Numbered from the stretch's first letter, positions 11,946-24,033 are shown. The stretch is DNA of 64,000 nt from Anthopleura xanthogrammica (GCA_964019055.1 OZ025223.1:6004625-6068624), one strand, 5' to 3'. Numbers and translations: made by a program. The notes: generated from the letters alone by a model not told the origin.

Positions 11946-14900
11946 ATGAGTGGAGGTCTAGCACCAAGTAAATCAACTATATATGTCGGCAATTTGCCTT
12001 ATTCCCTCACAAACAGTGACCTGTACAAGGTAAATACACGCTGCAATAACAGCTGTGTCAATAACTACTGTAACACATTTGGACCAGATTTATTTGTTTT
12101 TAATAAGGTCTATAGTTTGTTTGTTTGATATTAAGCCAATATCTTCTTAATTTCAGGTGTTTAGTAGATATGGCAAGGTTGTCAGGTAAGCATACCAGTG
12201 CTCAGTTTGTGGTACCCCAAAATTGCTCTAAAAGGTCGATTTCTATTTTTTACATTTTCCGAGAGAATACCCTTTGCATTAAAGCCTGCTTTGGATGCTA
12301 TTGTTATATTGTATCAATGTGATGTTTGAGACATATCCACATGGGTAGCACATTTATGTCAAGACCAGAGGTTAAGAACCTGTAGGGAGGCTAGGCCTGA
12401 TTTGATATATTGGGGGGGGAGTAAAGGGTGTTTTCCATTTGTCCAAAAAACTGGTCGATGAAACCGAGACAAGAATGGTTTAATGGAACAGTTCAAACCA
12501 ACTATACACCTGATGGTCCACCATCTTGAAAGCTTTTGTCATGAACGTGCAAATTAGAGAACTGGGCCTGAGAATTTTCAAGAAATTCTCAAATGGTTCA
12601 GATAATTCCAGTTGGTTCGTACCAACCAGAATGGCTGGACAAGCTCGAAAGGTATTCCCCTTCTTTCAGTTGGAAGTTCCAAAAAAGTGACAGTTCCATT
12701 TGTATTCTAACTGATGTTACCGGTTTTTCTGGACAAATGGAAAACACTCCAGGTGTTACAGGAACCAAACCAGGATAACCTATGGTGGAAACTGTTAAAG
12801 ATGAAGAGGGCTTTTCAACACTTTCTTGCTCTTTTTGTTATTTGCCTTTACTGGAATAGTGTCCTGGCTATTATAAACATGGCAACATGCCCAGTTTTGA
12901 GATGAGTTTAGGTTCAAGGTTCTGCAATATCTCAGATGCTAAGGCCGAACTAGAGTATGGGGGAGGATAAGAATAAGTTGATGCACTTTGCCAATGTTAT
13001 CAATCTAATTATAAAGCATAGACAGTCAGCTAACTCTCCCCTTGTACACATGTTTCCTGTTCTGGCTATAGTGATGAAGAGTTAATCGATTAATCAATCT
13101 TTTATTCACACTAATACAACAATTATAAATTACAAGAAAAGAAATTGAATTATGATATGACATATTATAAATAAATGTGCAGTGGTCAAAGGAGCATTCA
13201 CCATTTCACATTCCCATAATGCTTTGCATTTTATGGGGGCAACAAAGAGAACAAATCGTTAATATTACCATGAAGATTAATAAGAATTGAAGAAAAACAT
13301 CTAAAAACAATTTTTGGTATTGTTGCCCCCCAAAAATGCAAAGTATTATGGGAATGTGAAAATGGTGAATTGCTTTCTAGTTTGGGAGAAAATGAAACTA
13401 CTTTATTGTTCAACCCAAACTCATGAGAATAATACTAAAGTGATGATCTATTAATCTCTATTTTAATCAGAGTTACCATCTTAAAGGATAAAGAAAGCAG
13501 AGAAAGCAAGGGTGTTGCATTCATTTTATTTCTTGACAAACAGACAGCACAAGCAGCTGTCTCTGCTGTCAATAAAAAGCAGGTAAAAATAGAGATATAT
13601 TCATAAAATATCTAGACAGTACGACATGGCCGTTATGGAATGTGGCTGGATCATTTCATATTTTGAAGCCAAATAATGAGTCAGAATGCAAACAGATATG
13701 CAAAAATCCAACAGTCAGTGAATAAATACCTTGAGACAACACAGGAAGCCCAATTTCTACAGGAAGCAAGTTTGAGTCTTCCAACCTCCTCCCCCTTGCG
13801 TATCTGGCATTAACTATCAAGTTAGAATTTGTGGAAATATTTCAAATGTCATGTGCCGTATTAAGTATTAATCATTTCTTCAACTTAATTGGCTCAGAAG
13901 CTATGAATTCCACATGCACAAACCATATTTAGTGCGAGAAAGGAATATTTAATAAGACACGTGACATTTAAAATAGTCAAAATGTCTATTTATCTGGACA
14001 ATGATGGAAATGGCTGTATACCCCAGGTTTTATGGTATGATGAATAAAAATCTGCATCCATCATTAACCAATAATAATTTTTTTTTTTATTAACCATCAA
14101 TTTCAGACTTTTATGAAACTCTGAGAAAATGTTAAATACTGTAAGATGAAACAGTGTTTGGTATTACTGCAACTCTATAAGCACTGAGATATACCATGGA
14201 AAAACTTGATAACTTTTCTTTTCTTTTTGATTAGATGTTTGGCCGTACAATTAAATGCTGCATAGCAAAGGATAATGGCAGGGCTTCAGAGTTCATCAGA
14301 CGGCGCGAATACCCTGATAAATCACAGTGTTACGAATGTGGGGTAAGTGTCTTCCACCTTTTTTTGAAGTTCATGATATTAGTGTTTGTGTTATTTTGTT
14401 GTGTGATATACATGTACAGTTATTTCAAAAAACGTTGGATACTGAATACTGTATACTCAATAGTGTATTCCAAGACCAAAGGGCATTGTGGGTCTCATTA
14501 ATTTGAAATAAAAAGTAAATATACAGCGATTTGTTCTCTATATGTAGCTAGTATACAGTATTGTTTCGGATGGAATGCACTAAAATAAAATAAATAATTA
14601 TTATTTATTTTACTTTAGAGCATATAGCAAGACCCAAATTGCATTTCGGTCTTGGAATGCACTATTCAGTATTCTGTATTCAACGTTTTTTGAAATAGCT
14701 GTATACTACATTTTATTATATTTTTATTATTTTTAATATTTTATTATTATTATTTTATTATATTTTAGTATCTTATTAGACATTTTATAAGGGTGCAGTA
14801 CAGGTGGATAATTTTTTGAGTCTGCAGTATATGTTTTTTTGTTGAGCATTTGGATAATAAACACTTGTAACTATTCTTGGGGTGCATCAAGTGTTTAAAT

Positions 14901-17900
14901 AGAAGGCAGCTACTGCCGGCTATTTTATGAATCGGTCTCTATAAATAAGAAGTAAAATTAGTGGATTTTGACATTGACAGTGGCTGTGTTGAAATTTTGA
15001 CTTAATTAGCCCAGTTCCCCCCAGGTTAAGAAATTTGACATGTTCACTCCTAGCAGCAGAAATTTTCTCCAGTGGGTGAGGTTGAGCTGGGAAACCTAAA
15101 TGTGACGTCCTTCAAAATGTCAAATTCAATAGTTGTGCTTGCCCCACTATTAACTTTATCCAGGCTTTGTACAACCAACTCCTGTAATGGCAGGCTTGTT
15201 ATACATATAATAAATAAAATCAATGATATTTTGTGAGATATGCCAAACCCTGCCATTCAGCACTTTTTTTTTCCTAATCAAATGTTTGCTTCCTCTCAAA
15301 TTTCTTTCATTGTCAACACTTCCTTTCATACCTCCTTTCTATTTTTCCTCTTCTTCCAAGAAAATCTACTAAAAATAGAAGACATGTTCTAACATCAAAG
15401 CATTTTGTCTAGGATGGTGGTCACTTGAGTTATGAATGCCCAAAGAATGTCCTGGGAGATAGAGAAAGGCCTCCAAAAAAACCCAAGAAAAAGAAGAGGA
15501 AACTAGAAGAGTAAGTACAGAAATATTTTCCTGACTTTTATTACCTTAGTTCCTGGTTTTTGTATTTTCTAAATTTGGAAATATTTCCATTTTTAGCATC
15601 ACAATTATGAAATTTGTTTCCAGTTTTGTTTTAATGAATTAAAATTTTAGGGTAATCATTTAAATCCCTTGAGCCTTTTTTAAGCCAAACAATTTTTTTA
15701 TGTAAGAATTAATTTTCAGAGACGTTTTTTTGGTTTGTTGGCTGATTGTGAAGATGTTAAGACAAAGGGATAAAATGTTAAGGTGTGCCCTGCTCTGGGA
15801 AGAGGATTGGCTTAAAAAAAATGAGAATTGTTAGGCAGTGGTTAGTTAACCATGATCTTATCAGAAATTAGAAGTTGATTTTTGCAGAGGGAGAAAAACT
15901 TGGTCTTATAGGAGCTCTTGTTTTTGTAAGATAATCAGTGGCATTTCTTGGGAAACAACTAGCACTCTAACTTAGTGATTGTAATTGTAAAAAATAAAAA
16001 AATAAAAAAATAAAAATTTGACTCATATTCTATAATAATTTTAATAATAATAATGAAATGAAATGAAATAAAATGTAATAATAAACCCTTGGGAAACATT
16101 TCGCAATGCCTCAATCTTTACAGCAAATAATGTTGAAATATAAACTCAAGTAAAAAGTATCAGACTAATTTTAATTCTAAATTTAAACCTTTTTACTGAA
16201 AAGAAGATTTTTATGTTTTCGTAATCCCACCCCTCGTTCCTCCATTTGATTTACTGGCTTAGAATAAGGAAAAATTACCTACAGTCAAACAAGTACCTGA
16301 GATCACTTTTCATACCTTTAAAAAAAAACTTATTTTTAACTTTCAAATTGATCCATTGTATTCTAGTGGGAATTCAAATAATGGGAAAATAGAATCACAT
16401 TTTAATAGCACTTCAGAACACACTTGTTTCAACAAAAACCAAGTCTCTTTACACAAAACATTTTGACTATAAGGAGAATATAACACAAATCTTTCGCATG
16501 TTTAGATCTTTCCACAGCTGGTTTATCATCATTCAGTGTGCTTCATTACGTTAACAGGCCACATATATATCTTCACGTACATGGTTCCTACACTCGCTAT
16601 TCTTAGCATCATATTTTATTTTAGTACATCTATTTTGGTCAGTTAATCTTGCCGTGTATTTCTACCGGATTCTCAACTCATACAATCTTAAATAATTACA
16701 TTCTTGTGTCGCAATGTTTTTGATGCAACTAAAAAAAACTCGAGGATCAAAATACCAAATCTTTTAATATTCCCGGTTCATCGCTCTCTGAAGCTGCTTG
16801 CTAAATGGGTTTCGTTCAAGGTGTTAGCACTTTAGAACGGATTAATAGTGACTAAGATTTTTTTTTTTTGCATGTTATTATTGCGCCTGAATCGTATTTT
16901 GCCATATAATCATGGTATCTACTAAGATGCGATTCGATAAATCGTACAACCACAATTGGAAGCCATTTCAGTATCACGACCAATCGTTGCCAAACTTTTC
17001 CACGATACGGTAACCATTCTTATGAGAAGCCATTTCAGTGTCACGGCCAATCGTTGCCAAACGTTTCCACGATACGGTAACCATTCTTATGAGAAGCCAT
17101 TTCAGTGTCACGGCCAATCGTTGCCAAACGTTTCCACGATACGGTAACCATTCTTATGAGAAGCCATTTCAGTGTCACGGCCAATCGTTGCCAAACGTTT
17201 CCACGATACGGTAACCATTCTTATAGGAAGCCATTTCAGTATCACGGCCAGTCGTACCGTGTACGTGCTGTAAGCGATGCGGTAACCATTCGTATGAGAA
17301 GCCATTTCAGTGTGACGGCCAGTCGTACCGTGTACGTGCTGTAAGCGATACGGTATCCATTTATCTTCATTAACACTCACACTTGCACGCAAACCACTTC
17401 TGTTTTGTCGGATACAAAACCATTGCCGAAAACCTTGTTCTAAGACAGAGAGAGGCTTCTGGAAGAGTGAACTGGAATGTGCTTAGTAGTTTTTCATTGG
17501 TCAAATGGGATTTGATGCACAATGAATGGCTTCAAGTGACTGGGAATAGAAAACAAAATCCCCAGAATAGTTAGAGCTCGTTATTTTTTATTTATGATAA
17601 AAATAATCAATTGCAATATATTGTTGTGAAGAATGAAAAAAATCTTAGAATGAAACGACACGAAACACTTGGTTTGACTGTTTAGTCGGGTCAACAAATC
17701 AGGGGTTGTCAGGAACACTGAATAGCGTGCGGGTCAAAGGTCTTGAATAAAACCATCAAAGTTATGCAGGAAATTGCAAGTAAAAAACCTCGTCATAAGC
17801 TAAAGCATAAGCCAAGTAAAATGAAACCTTCCAATCCTTCTATTTCCAATTCCGACGTACTTCTAACTCCGATTACCATTTCACTTCGCCATTAAGCTGC

Positions 17901-18694
17901 TTGCGACTTAGCCTGCGTGGTGGCTCATTGGGGGGAGGTAGAGGGGGGACGGTGGAGGGGGGACGGTAGGCAGGCTACTTGCGACTCCGATTCCAGTTTT
18001 GTCGTTAGTGAAAACAAGGATTCCCCATGCAGTGGCTTAGCGTAAAAAAAATGGGTCAATAGTTGCAGAGTGGTTTAAAGCACCAAATTAGGTACAGAAG
18101 TGGGTTTTGGTGTAAAAAATTATTTCAGAAGGGGTGCCAAGAGATCCGTCATCAGGGGGGTGCACTACCGTACCAAAGGGGGAGGGGAGGGGTGAAATCA
18201 TCTATAGAATAAGAATTTGAGTTATGGGATAAAAAGAGCACAAAGTTTTGTACAGGTGTTGTTTGTGTAGAAAATTACTGATTTCAGAAAGTTTACCAAA
18301 AGATCTGAGGTCAGGGGGGTGCAGTTCTATACCAGAGGGGAGAGGGGAGGGGTCAGAATTATTTCTTTGTTTAAGACTGTGACTGAGATTTTGCCATACA
18401 TTTTGGCCTAGAAAATGGAATAACTCCCCCTCTCCCCGCGCCCAATTCGGCACCCATGTATTAACATGTAGTTTCCGATATCATTCTAGGGAGGAAGAGG
18501 AGGAAGAGGAGGAGGAGGAAGAGGAACAAGGAGAAGACCCATCTGAGTGGAGTCTCGGGGCCGCCATTGATGAATGTGCTCGACTCGCTGACGAGAAAGA
18601 AGACGAACACAAAAACCAACAACCAAGTGAATCTAAAAAAAGAAGGATAGTACAAAGTTCTTACTTCAGTGATGACGAAGAAGAAGGCGATTGA
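11946..18694 (+). CDS. ZCRB1: ZCRB1 / U11-U12 snRNP 31 kDa protein
   Basis: Six coding exons: 11946-12029, 12157-12185, 13471-13582, 14235-14342, 15413-15510 and 18490-18694 (stop included), 636 bases, 211 residues; the human protein is 217. The N-terminus [11 protein letters not shown] and the RRM (about residues 10-85, RNP motifs IYVGNL and KGVAFILFL) match ZCRB1. A CCHC knuckle, [14 protein letters not shown] (about residues 107-120), follows, then a KKPKKKKRK basic run and an acidic Glu tract, ending [12 protein letters not shown]. The family protein binds RNA as a component of the U11/U12 di-snRNP of the minor spliceosome in the nucleus. Exon 2 is only 29 bases. All introns read here are GT-AG. 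The five introns carry several MITEs and a minisatellite. Identification is firm. Confidence 0.96.
12426..12750. mobile_element. MITE with ~30-bp terminal inverted repeats
   Basis: GGGTGTTTTCCATTTGTCCA at the left end is the inverse of TGGACAAATGGAAAACACTC at the right end. The interior is non-coding. It lies in ZCRB1 intron 2. Confidence 0.72.
13196..13370. mobile_element. Short palindromic MITE
   Basis: ATTCACCATTTCACATTCCC and its inverse GGGAATGTGAAAATGGTGAAT bound 175 bp, and the arms continue through GCATTTT.TGGGGGCAACA. It lies in ZCRB1 intron 2, close to exon 3. Confidence 0.72.
14415..14703. mobile_element. Palindromic element in ZCRB1 intron 4
   Basis: Arms begin TACAGTTATTTCAAAAAACG and end CGTTTTTTGAAATAGCTGTA, with GTGTATTCCAAGACC and GGTCTTGGAATGCAC mirrored inside. 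The centre is a short AT palindrome (AATAATTATTATT). Confidence 0.7.
16958..17360. repeat. 67-bp minisatellite (six units) in ZCRB1 intron 5
   Basis: AGCCATTTCAGT recurs at 16961, 17028, 17095, 17162, 17229 and 17300. The first five spacings are 67 bp; the last unit is longer and has diverged (GTACCGTGTACGTGCTGTAA replaces the middle). The unit length is not a multiple of three, so the open frames across it are not a repeat protein. Confidence 0.85.
18060..18365. repeat. Two diverged ~150-bp direct repeats, GGGG-rich
   Basis: Two blocks share the order 'AAATTA', 'TTTCAGAA', 'CCAA(A/G)AGATC', 'TCAGGGGGGTGCA', 'TACCA.AGGG' and 'GGGGAGGGGT'. They lie just before the last ZCRB1 exon and look like an old interspersed repeat. 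Confidence 0.55.
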
Positions 18695-20197
18695 ACGTCA
18701 CTACAGCCATCAATATGACGTCGTATTCACACCTTTACCGTTAAAACTTTACACCTGTGCAAATTATTAACACAGATTTCTTAAATAACATTTGTTTTTC
18801 ACTGTCGATGTTGAAACGTTTCTTCCTCTATACTTGGGTATGTTTAGTCTTAACTATATGGCTTAGAGAGTTAGTAAGTCGTTTCTGAGTTAAGCAAATG
18901 TTAAACGATTTCTGAAATATTTCTGGGTGCCCATAGTTTTTCGATTCGCACTGTACTTCTCGAAAATGATGTTTAAAGTAGATGACCAGAGTAAATTATC
19001 CAGTTCCATATAGCATTTTTAGTTTTTGAGTTTTGGATTTTTTGCAAAGCTTCCGCCATTTTTGTTTCTAAAACTGTCAAGATGGTAATATCCAAAATTA
19101 AGAATCTCAAAAACGACTTCAGGACACCCCATTTTTCTTTCTTTATGATTCAGCGTTAATTCTGTGTAAAAACTAAAAAAGCTTTCTTAGGCATTTTTCT
19201 AATTACTTTTTGCTAAAATAGTTACCCTCTTTAAGTGAGAAGGAAGAAGGCTGAGCGATGTTTTAAAATTTAATCAATTATTCAAAGCTTTTTCTCATCG
19301 CTGTCTTAGTAAAAAAAAAAGTGAGAAAGAAAATGGATATGAGATTCCAGATATGCAATTAGAGGTGGGGATCTTTCATTATACTTTACGAACAACACAA
19401 GAAAGACTACGTGATGAAAAGTCAAACCCAAAGGACGGATGTTATCTAATGAAGTTGTTTTGAAACCAATAACGCTTCGAGCTAGAATGAACAATCCATA
19501 CTCATTTGATGAAACAATTGCGGTATCTATTGGGAAGATTAATCATTGCCTCAGCATAATATCTGCCCAGCCAAAAGCAATCAGGCTTTTTTTTCACAAT
19601 GAGGTGTCTCGCTCATCACAACCGCTTTTAATAATCTATTTTTTCCAGAAATTTTAGCGGCATTTCCAGATCTAGACATATGCCAAAGCTAAATGACCGC
19701 CGGCGAAATGTCAAGAAAGTTCGAGCTCGGTAGAGTTAAGAAGAAATTAATCCCTGGCAGGTTCATTAATATTAAACGAAGTCCATTACGTTTTTCGTTG
19801 ACTCCACATCGCTCCATGGCAATCGTTTCATTTAATTCTATTTGTCATGATTACAAGAGAATGAAATTATTCCTGAAGTTGATATCCGGACAATACGCTG
19901 ATTTCTAACAACTCTATTCTATACTTGCTTGGATTCAAGAAGGTTTGGCCGGACGTATTCCTGTGTTGCGTTTATGATGAGTTCCTTTCGCAGAGACAAC
20001 ATTAGAATTCAGCGTAATTTGGAGCCGTGCAAGCGAACGACTGCGAAATTATTTGTTTCATTCGTCGCAAGTATTTGAATTGATAACACCAGCGTTGGTC
20101 CTGTCTTCGCTCTAATGACAAGATAACACTATTGGTGACCTGTTTGGAGAGGTCGAGTCTGCCAAAGACCAACGGAGGAAAATCGAATTGAATTCAA
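18695..20197. other. Intergenic: ZCRB1 3' flank and GPCR 5' flank
   Basis: It holds ZCRB1 3' sequence, a half-copy (18863-18955) of the 4827-5050 MITE family ending TTCGATTCGCACTGTA, and otherwise unassigned AT-rich DNA. Open frames at 19306-19908 have no recognisable domain or codon pattern. The GPCR promoter should lie in the right-hand part. Confidence 0.5.
18863..18955. mobile_element. Half-copy of the 4827-5050 MITE family
   Basis: AACGATTTCTGAAATATTTC, GGTGCCCA and TTTTTCGATTCGCACTGTA match the right arm of the complete palindrome. The other arm is missing. Confidence 0.65.
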
Positions 20198-22759
20198 ATG
20201 CAGCTGTCGATCATATTTTTGTGTGTGCTTGCACTTTTCAAAGTATCTGTAAGCAGAGGACAAGTTCGAGTTGAAGGGAATGTGAATATCGGAGCGCTCA
20301 CTTCTCTTCATGGTCGGAAAAATGTAGCAGAATGTGGAAAGTTTGACGTTCCAGCCCTGGGAGTCGCCGAGTCGATTGTATTTGCCATAGAACAGATTAA
20401 TCAAGACAAAAAACTTCTACCAGGTGTGACTCTTGGCTATGAAATACTTGATTGTTGTCAAAGTCCTGTTCTGGGAGCAAGAAACGTGTACGATTTCGCA
20501 ATAAGGAATCGAGAGGCCAGTATGATAAAGACCCATAATGCTAGTAACACCTTGAAACCTGTTGTTGCTGTTGTGGGTGGCTTGGTGTCGGAGACCGCGC
20601 TCGCTGTTTCCATGCTACTTCAAGCCGTTGGGATTCCAATAATCGGTTCCCTGGCAACGACTGAACAACTCAGCTCTACGTTCCATCATCGATTTCTAAG
20701 AACTATCCCAGCGGATGGGAACCAAGCTAAAGCCATTGCTGATATTATTGACTTTTTTGGGTGGAACTTCGTAGCGGCAATCGGTGAAGACGATTCTTAT
20801 GGAAGAAACGGTATCCTAGCACTTGAAAGAGAAGCAAGAAGAAGGAATACTTTTTGCCTTGGAATGACCGAGTTCGTACAACAGTCGCAGATCGATCGGA
20901 TTCCGTCGATCGTTTATCGATTGAAACAGCGTCGGACGGTTAAAGTAGTGGTTTTATGGGTGCTGCATTCAACTGGGAAAGCCTTACTTGATGAGGCTAA
21001 CATTCAGGGTGTGGTCAGTCGCACGTGGATTATGAGTGAGTCTCTCTCGATGCAGCAACCAGAATATCTCGGAGAAAAGCTAATAACTCAAGGAAACTTT
21101 ATCGGTGTTCTACCGCGCAGACACGTTTTCGAACCGTTCAAGACACACATCAAGAAAATAACACCTTCAAACTCCCGCGGGAATCCCTGGTGGGAGGAAC
21201 TGTGGAAGACAGAGTTCGGTTGTTCACCGGGTGAATGTAAAGATGATCTTCACGTGACGGATGCTTTACTTCTTAAACTCATCAATGATTATGTTCCATT
21301 TGTCATTGATGCGGTCTACGCCATTGCGCATGCGCTTGACGCCATACTAAGATGCAAAGAGCCTTATGGGTTGCTGAAAGCAGGCAAATGTCCCCAAGGA
21401 ACCATCTCGCGTGTTGATTCAAATGACTTGTTGATTTACCTCAGGAATGTGAGCTTTCAAGGCCTGACCGGTAGAGTTGAATTTGACAGCAGAGGGGATC
21501 CACCAGATGCTCTTTACGATATTGTTTACCTCAACACCAACAAGACGAATAGAAACTTCACACTGTTACCCATGAAAGCCACGATAGGATCCTGGGAAAA
21601 GAGAGCGATAATATCCCTTACTCTAAAGGCCGAGCTTATTCGCTGGCGAACAAGTGAAAATCTGCAAGGTCCCGGGCCCTCCGAGTGCCGAGAGGAGTGC
21701 AAACCAGGTGAACGTAAAACCAGAACCACTGATTGTTGTTGGGAATGTATCGAGTGTTCAGAAGGCTGGATAACGTCTAAATCAGGACAAATGAACTGTT
21801 CCAAGTGCCCCAGAACACAATACTCGAACAACGAGCGAACTGCTTGTGTGGACTTACCTTTGTTGAACATCAAATGGGGCGATGCGAGCTCCATGATGTT
21901 AATTGTTATCAGCCTAATTGGGATACTCCTGTCCGGTGCTGTTTTGATCATCCTTATCAAGTACAAAGACACTCCAGTTGTCAAGGCTAGCAATCCAGAG
22001 ATCAGCTTCATTCTGCTGCTTGCAACAGCTTCTTGTTTCATGCTGACATTCTTGTACATAGCCACGCCTACAGACAGGATCTGCGCCTTGCTGCAGCCAC
22101 TACGCTACATCTCCTTCACCAGCTGTTGTTCTATTCTTGTTCTCAAGACCATACGTATCGTACAGGCGTTTCAAATGGAGCCAGTCAAGGCTCTTATCAA
22201 AGCATGCATCAAAACCGCAACCCGTCAACTCTTGTCGTTAGGTGCTTTGGTTCTGGTAGACGTTCTGCTGGCCGTATGCTGGATATCCATCGATCCACCA
22301 CACTTAGACACGTCAGTCACTAATGATGGCTTCATATTCCTGTCATGTAGGAATTTCAACAGCAATGCTGGTCTAGTGCTAATGATGTGTATGCTCATCT
22401 ACCTCATAGTCCAGGCTTTGGTCTGCACCTACTACGCGTTCAGGGCTAGAAAACTACCTGGAAACTTTAACGAAGCAAAGTATATCGCTTTCTCAATGTA
22501 CATCATACTTCTGTCATGGATTGCGTACTTCCCAGTTGGTTATGCTCTCCAAGGCTGGTATGTCGCTGTGGTTTCTTGCGCCACATCTCTGGTCAGCGGT
22601 TACGGCGTATTGGGATGCATATTTGTGCCGAAGATATACATGATATTCCTGCACCCAGAAAAGAACACCACATCAGCCGTCCGGGCAGAGCTTCAAGTCT
22701 TTACTCGGGTAGGCACGTTTACAAAATCTATGCTATCGGATCGTGATTCGTCAAGTTAG
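20198..22759 (+). CDS. Intronless class C G-protein-coupled receptor (mGluR/CaSR superfamily)
   Basis: A single uninterrupted ORF of 853 residues. Signal peptide at residues 1-19; Venus-flytrap ligand-binding domain at about 30-480, with 'VVAVVGG' near 122, 'GIPIIGSLATTEQLSS' at 145-160 (the position of the mGluR/CaSR 'YAST/YASS' ligand loop) and 'DDSYGRNGI' at 198-206. A Cys-rich NCD3G linker follows at about 497-550 (CCWECIEC), then seven membrane segments at about 565-817. The class C signatures 'RKLPGNFNEAKYIAFSMY', 'WIAYFP' and 'FVPKIYMIFLHPEKN' are all present. The cytoplasmic tail is short, about 30 residues. The receptor acts at the plasma membrane; its ligand is unknown, since the ligand loop has Leu-Ala-Thr-Thr rather than Tyr-Ala-Ser-Thr. 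No introns in a family that is usually multi-exon suggests a retrocopy or an intronless lineage expansion. Confidence 0.93.
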   Translation: MQLSIIFLCVLALFKVSVSRGQVRVEGNVNIGALTSLHGRKNVAECGKFDVPALGVAESIVFAIEQINQDKKLLPGVTLGYEILDCCQSPVLGARNVYDFAIRNREASMIKTHNASNTLKPVVAVVGGLVSETALAVSMLLQAVGIPIIGSLATTEQLSSTFHHRFLRTIPADGNQAKAIADIIDFFGWNFVAAIGEDDSYGRNGILALEREARRRNTFCLGMTEFVQQSQIDRIPSIVYRLKQRRTVKVVVLWVLHSTGKALLDEANIQGVVSRTWIMSESLSMQQPEYLGEKLITQGNFIGVLPRRHVFEPFKTHIKKITPSNSRGNPWWEELWKTEFGCSPGECKDDLHVTDALLLKLINDYVPFVIDAVYAIAHALDAILRCKEPYGLLKAGKCPQGTISRVDSNDLLIYLRNVSFQGLTGRVEFDSRGDPPDALYDIVYLNTNKTNRNFTLLPMKATIGSWEKRAIISLTLKAELIRWRTSENLQGPGPSECREECKPGERKTRTTDCCWECIECSEGWITSKSGQMNCSKCPRTQYSNNERTACVDLPLLNIKWGDASSMMLIVISLIGILLSGAVLIILIKYKDTPVVKASNPEISFILLLATASCFMLTFLYIATPTDRICALLQPLRYISFTSCCSILVLKTIRIVQAFQMEPVKALIKACIKTATRQLLSLGALVLVDVLLAVCWISIDPPHLDTSVTNDGFIFLSCRNFNSNAGLVLMMCMLIYLIVQALVCTYYAFRARKLPGNFNEAKYIAFSMYIILLSWIAYFPVGYALQGWYVAVVSCATSLVSGYGVLGCIFVPKIYMIFLHPEKNTTSAVRAELQVFTRVGTFTKSMLSDRDSSS

Positions 22760-23919
22760 TTCACTCAGCTCATATGTATGTTTGGGCTCGCTGTGGTACG
22801 CCGAGGTAAAGTTCGTATATATTTCCCTATTCTATTATTAATGGTCTAATTTTTTCCTCTTCTGGTCAAATCTAGAAACTTGGCAACAGTAAGAAATAAG
22901 TTTCTGTGTCTTTTGCATACCGTACAAGGAATCGAAACGATTAAGAGATCACCCTGGATCAGATGGCAAGAAGAAGCAGGATACCATACTCGAGTTCACT
23001 CTTAAAAAGATACCAAATTTTCGGGTGGTCAAAATTTGAGCTGAGTTGACTCAAGATAACTAGGAGTATCCTGGAATCACCTCGTAATATGCCAGGAATA
23101 ACAATTTGAATTGAGATGACCGTGCACGTCCTATCATTTCTTGGAAGACTGGGACGAAATGATTTAATCAGCATCACCATCGTCCCTCAAAATGCGGACT
23201 GCGGACCCGAGATGTCCAAGTGTGTGAAAAAAATATCAATCACTTTTATAATTAACCTAGCTTGAGAGTATTTGAGATTTGAGGATGTTAAAAGAAAAGG
23301 AATAGAATTTGATTGGGGAGTGGAGAATTTATTGAAGACAGAGCTAATTAATCCCTTGGGTAAGAACGAAACAAAAATAAAATTAGAAAAACAGCAAAAA
23401 CATAACAGTACAAATGTGCATATGTATCAAGCATGAATAGCAGACATCAGAATTACGTTCCAAGCAATGGAGTGTATCTCTGATATCGGTTGTTGTACGA
23501 GACCTATTTATGTAATATAATAGATGCATATAAGTTCAGTTATTTTAAGTGATGATTTTTTTGGTTAATCCAACGCATGCGCAGTCACTGATAGCCCGGG
23601 TTTTTTGTTTTGTTTGTTTGTTTTTGCTTTGTCATGGCTTTTCGTAGGTACGCTAATTTTATTATAGTATCTTAATAAATAGACACAAATTCCATTCTGT
23701 TTTCTATTGTTTTACTTTGACTGTTCTTTGTACCTTAGATAAAAAATGTAGCCCCTGTAAAAGCACAGAATATTCTTATAGTGGTTATACTTTGCTCTTG
23801 ACAAATTGACGACTCTTTAAACTCCAGTGTATACGGGCTTAGCCTCAAATACATGCAGGAGTTGCTTGTATGATAATGTTGGTTTGCTTATGATGATGGA
23901 ATATGAAATGTATATGTGA

Positions 23920-24033
23920 TCGTACCATACTGGATAGACTCAGAAAAAATTCTGAGCCCCAGATGGGAATCGAACCCACGACCCTCCGTATGCGGCTAGT
24001 CGGACGCTCTACCACTGAGCTGCTGGAGACTCT
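23920..24033 (-). mobile_element. tRNA-derived SINE fragment
   Basis: On the minus strand the sequence reads like a tRNA: an acceptor-like TCTCCAG pairing with CTGGGGC, a D-arm GCTCAGTGGTAGAGC (A box), and a T-arm with B box GGTTCGATTCC. The anticodon arm (TCCG...CGGA) has a 12-base loop instead of 7, so it is not a normal tRNA. After the acceptor it runs into CAGAATTTTTTCTGAG, a hairpin typical of a SINE body rather than a CCA end. RNA polymerase III promoter elements look intact. Confidence 0.7.

Noticed and set aside
16956..17344. Open frames with a zinc-finger-linker-like EKPFQC stretch
   Set aside because: They fall in a 67-bp minisatellite; the unit is not a multiple of three, so the phrase occurs in different frames in each copy and no Cys/His pattern follows.
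16958..17360. CRISPR-like array
   Set aside because: The units are contiguous with no unique spacers, inside an animal gene intron.
21526..22065. 179-codon minus-strand ORF opposite the GPCR
   Set aside because: Shadow of the GPCR reading frame on the opposite strand.
23955..24033. Functional tRNA gene on the minus strand
   Set aside because: The anticodon loop is too long and the sequence continues into a SINE-like tail; kept as a SINE.
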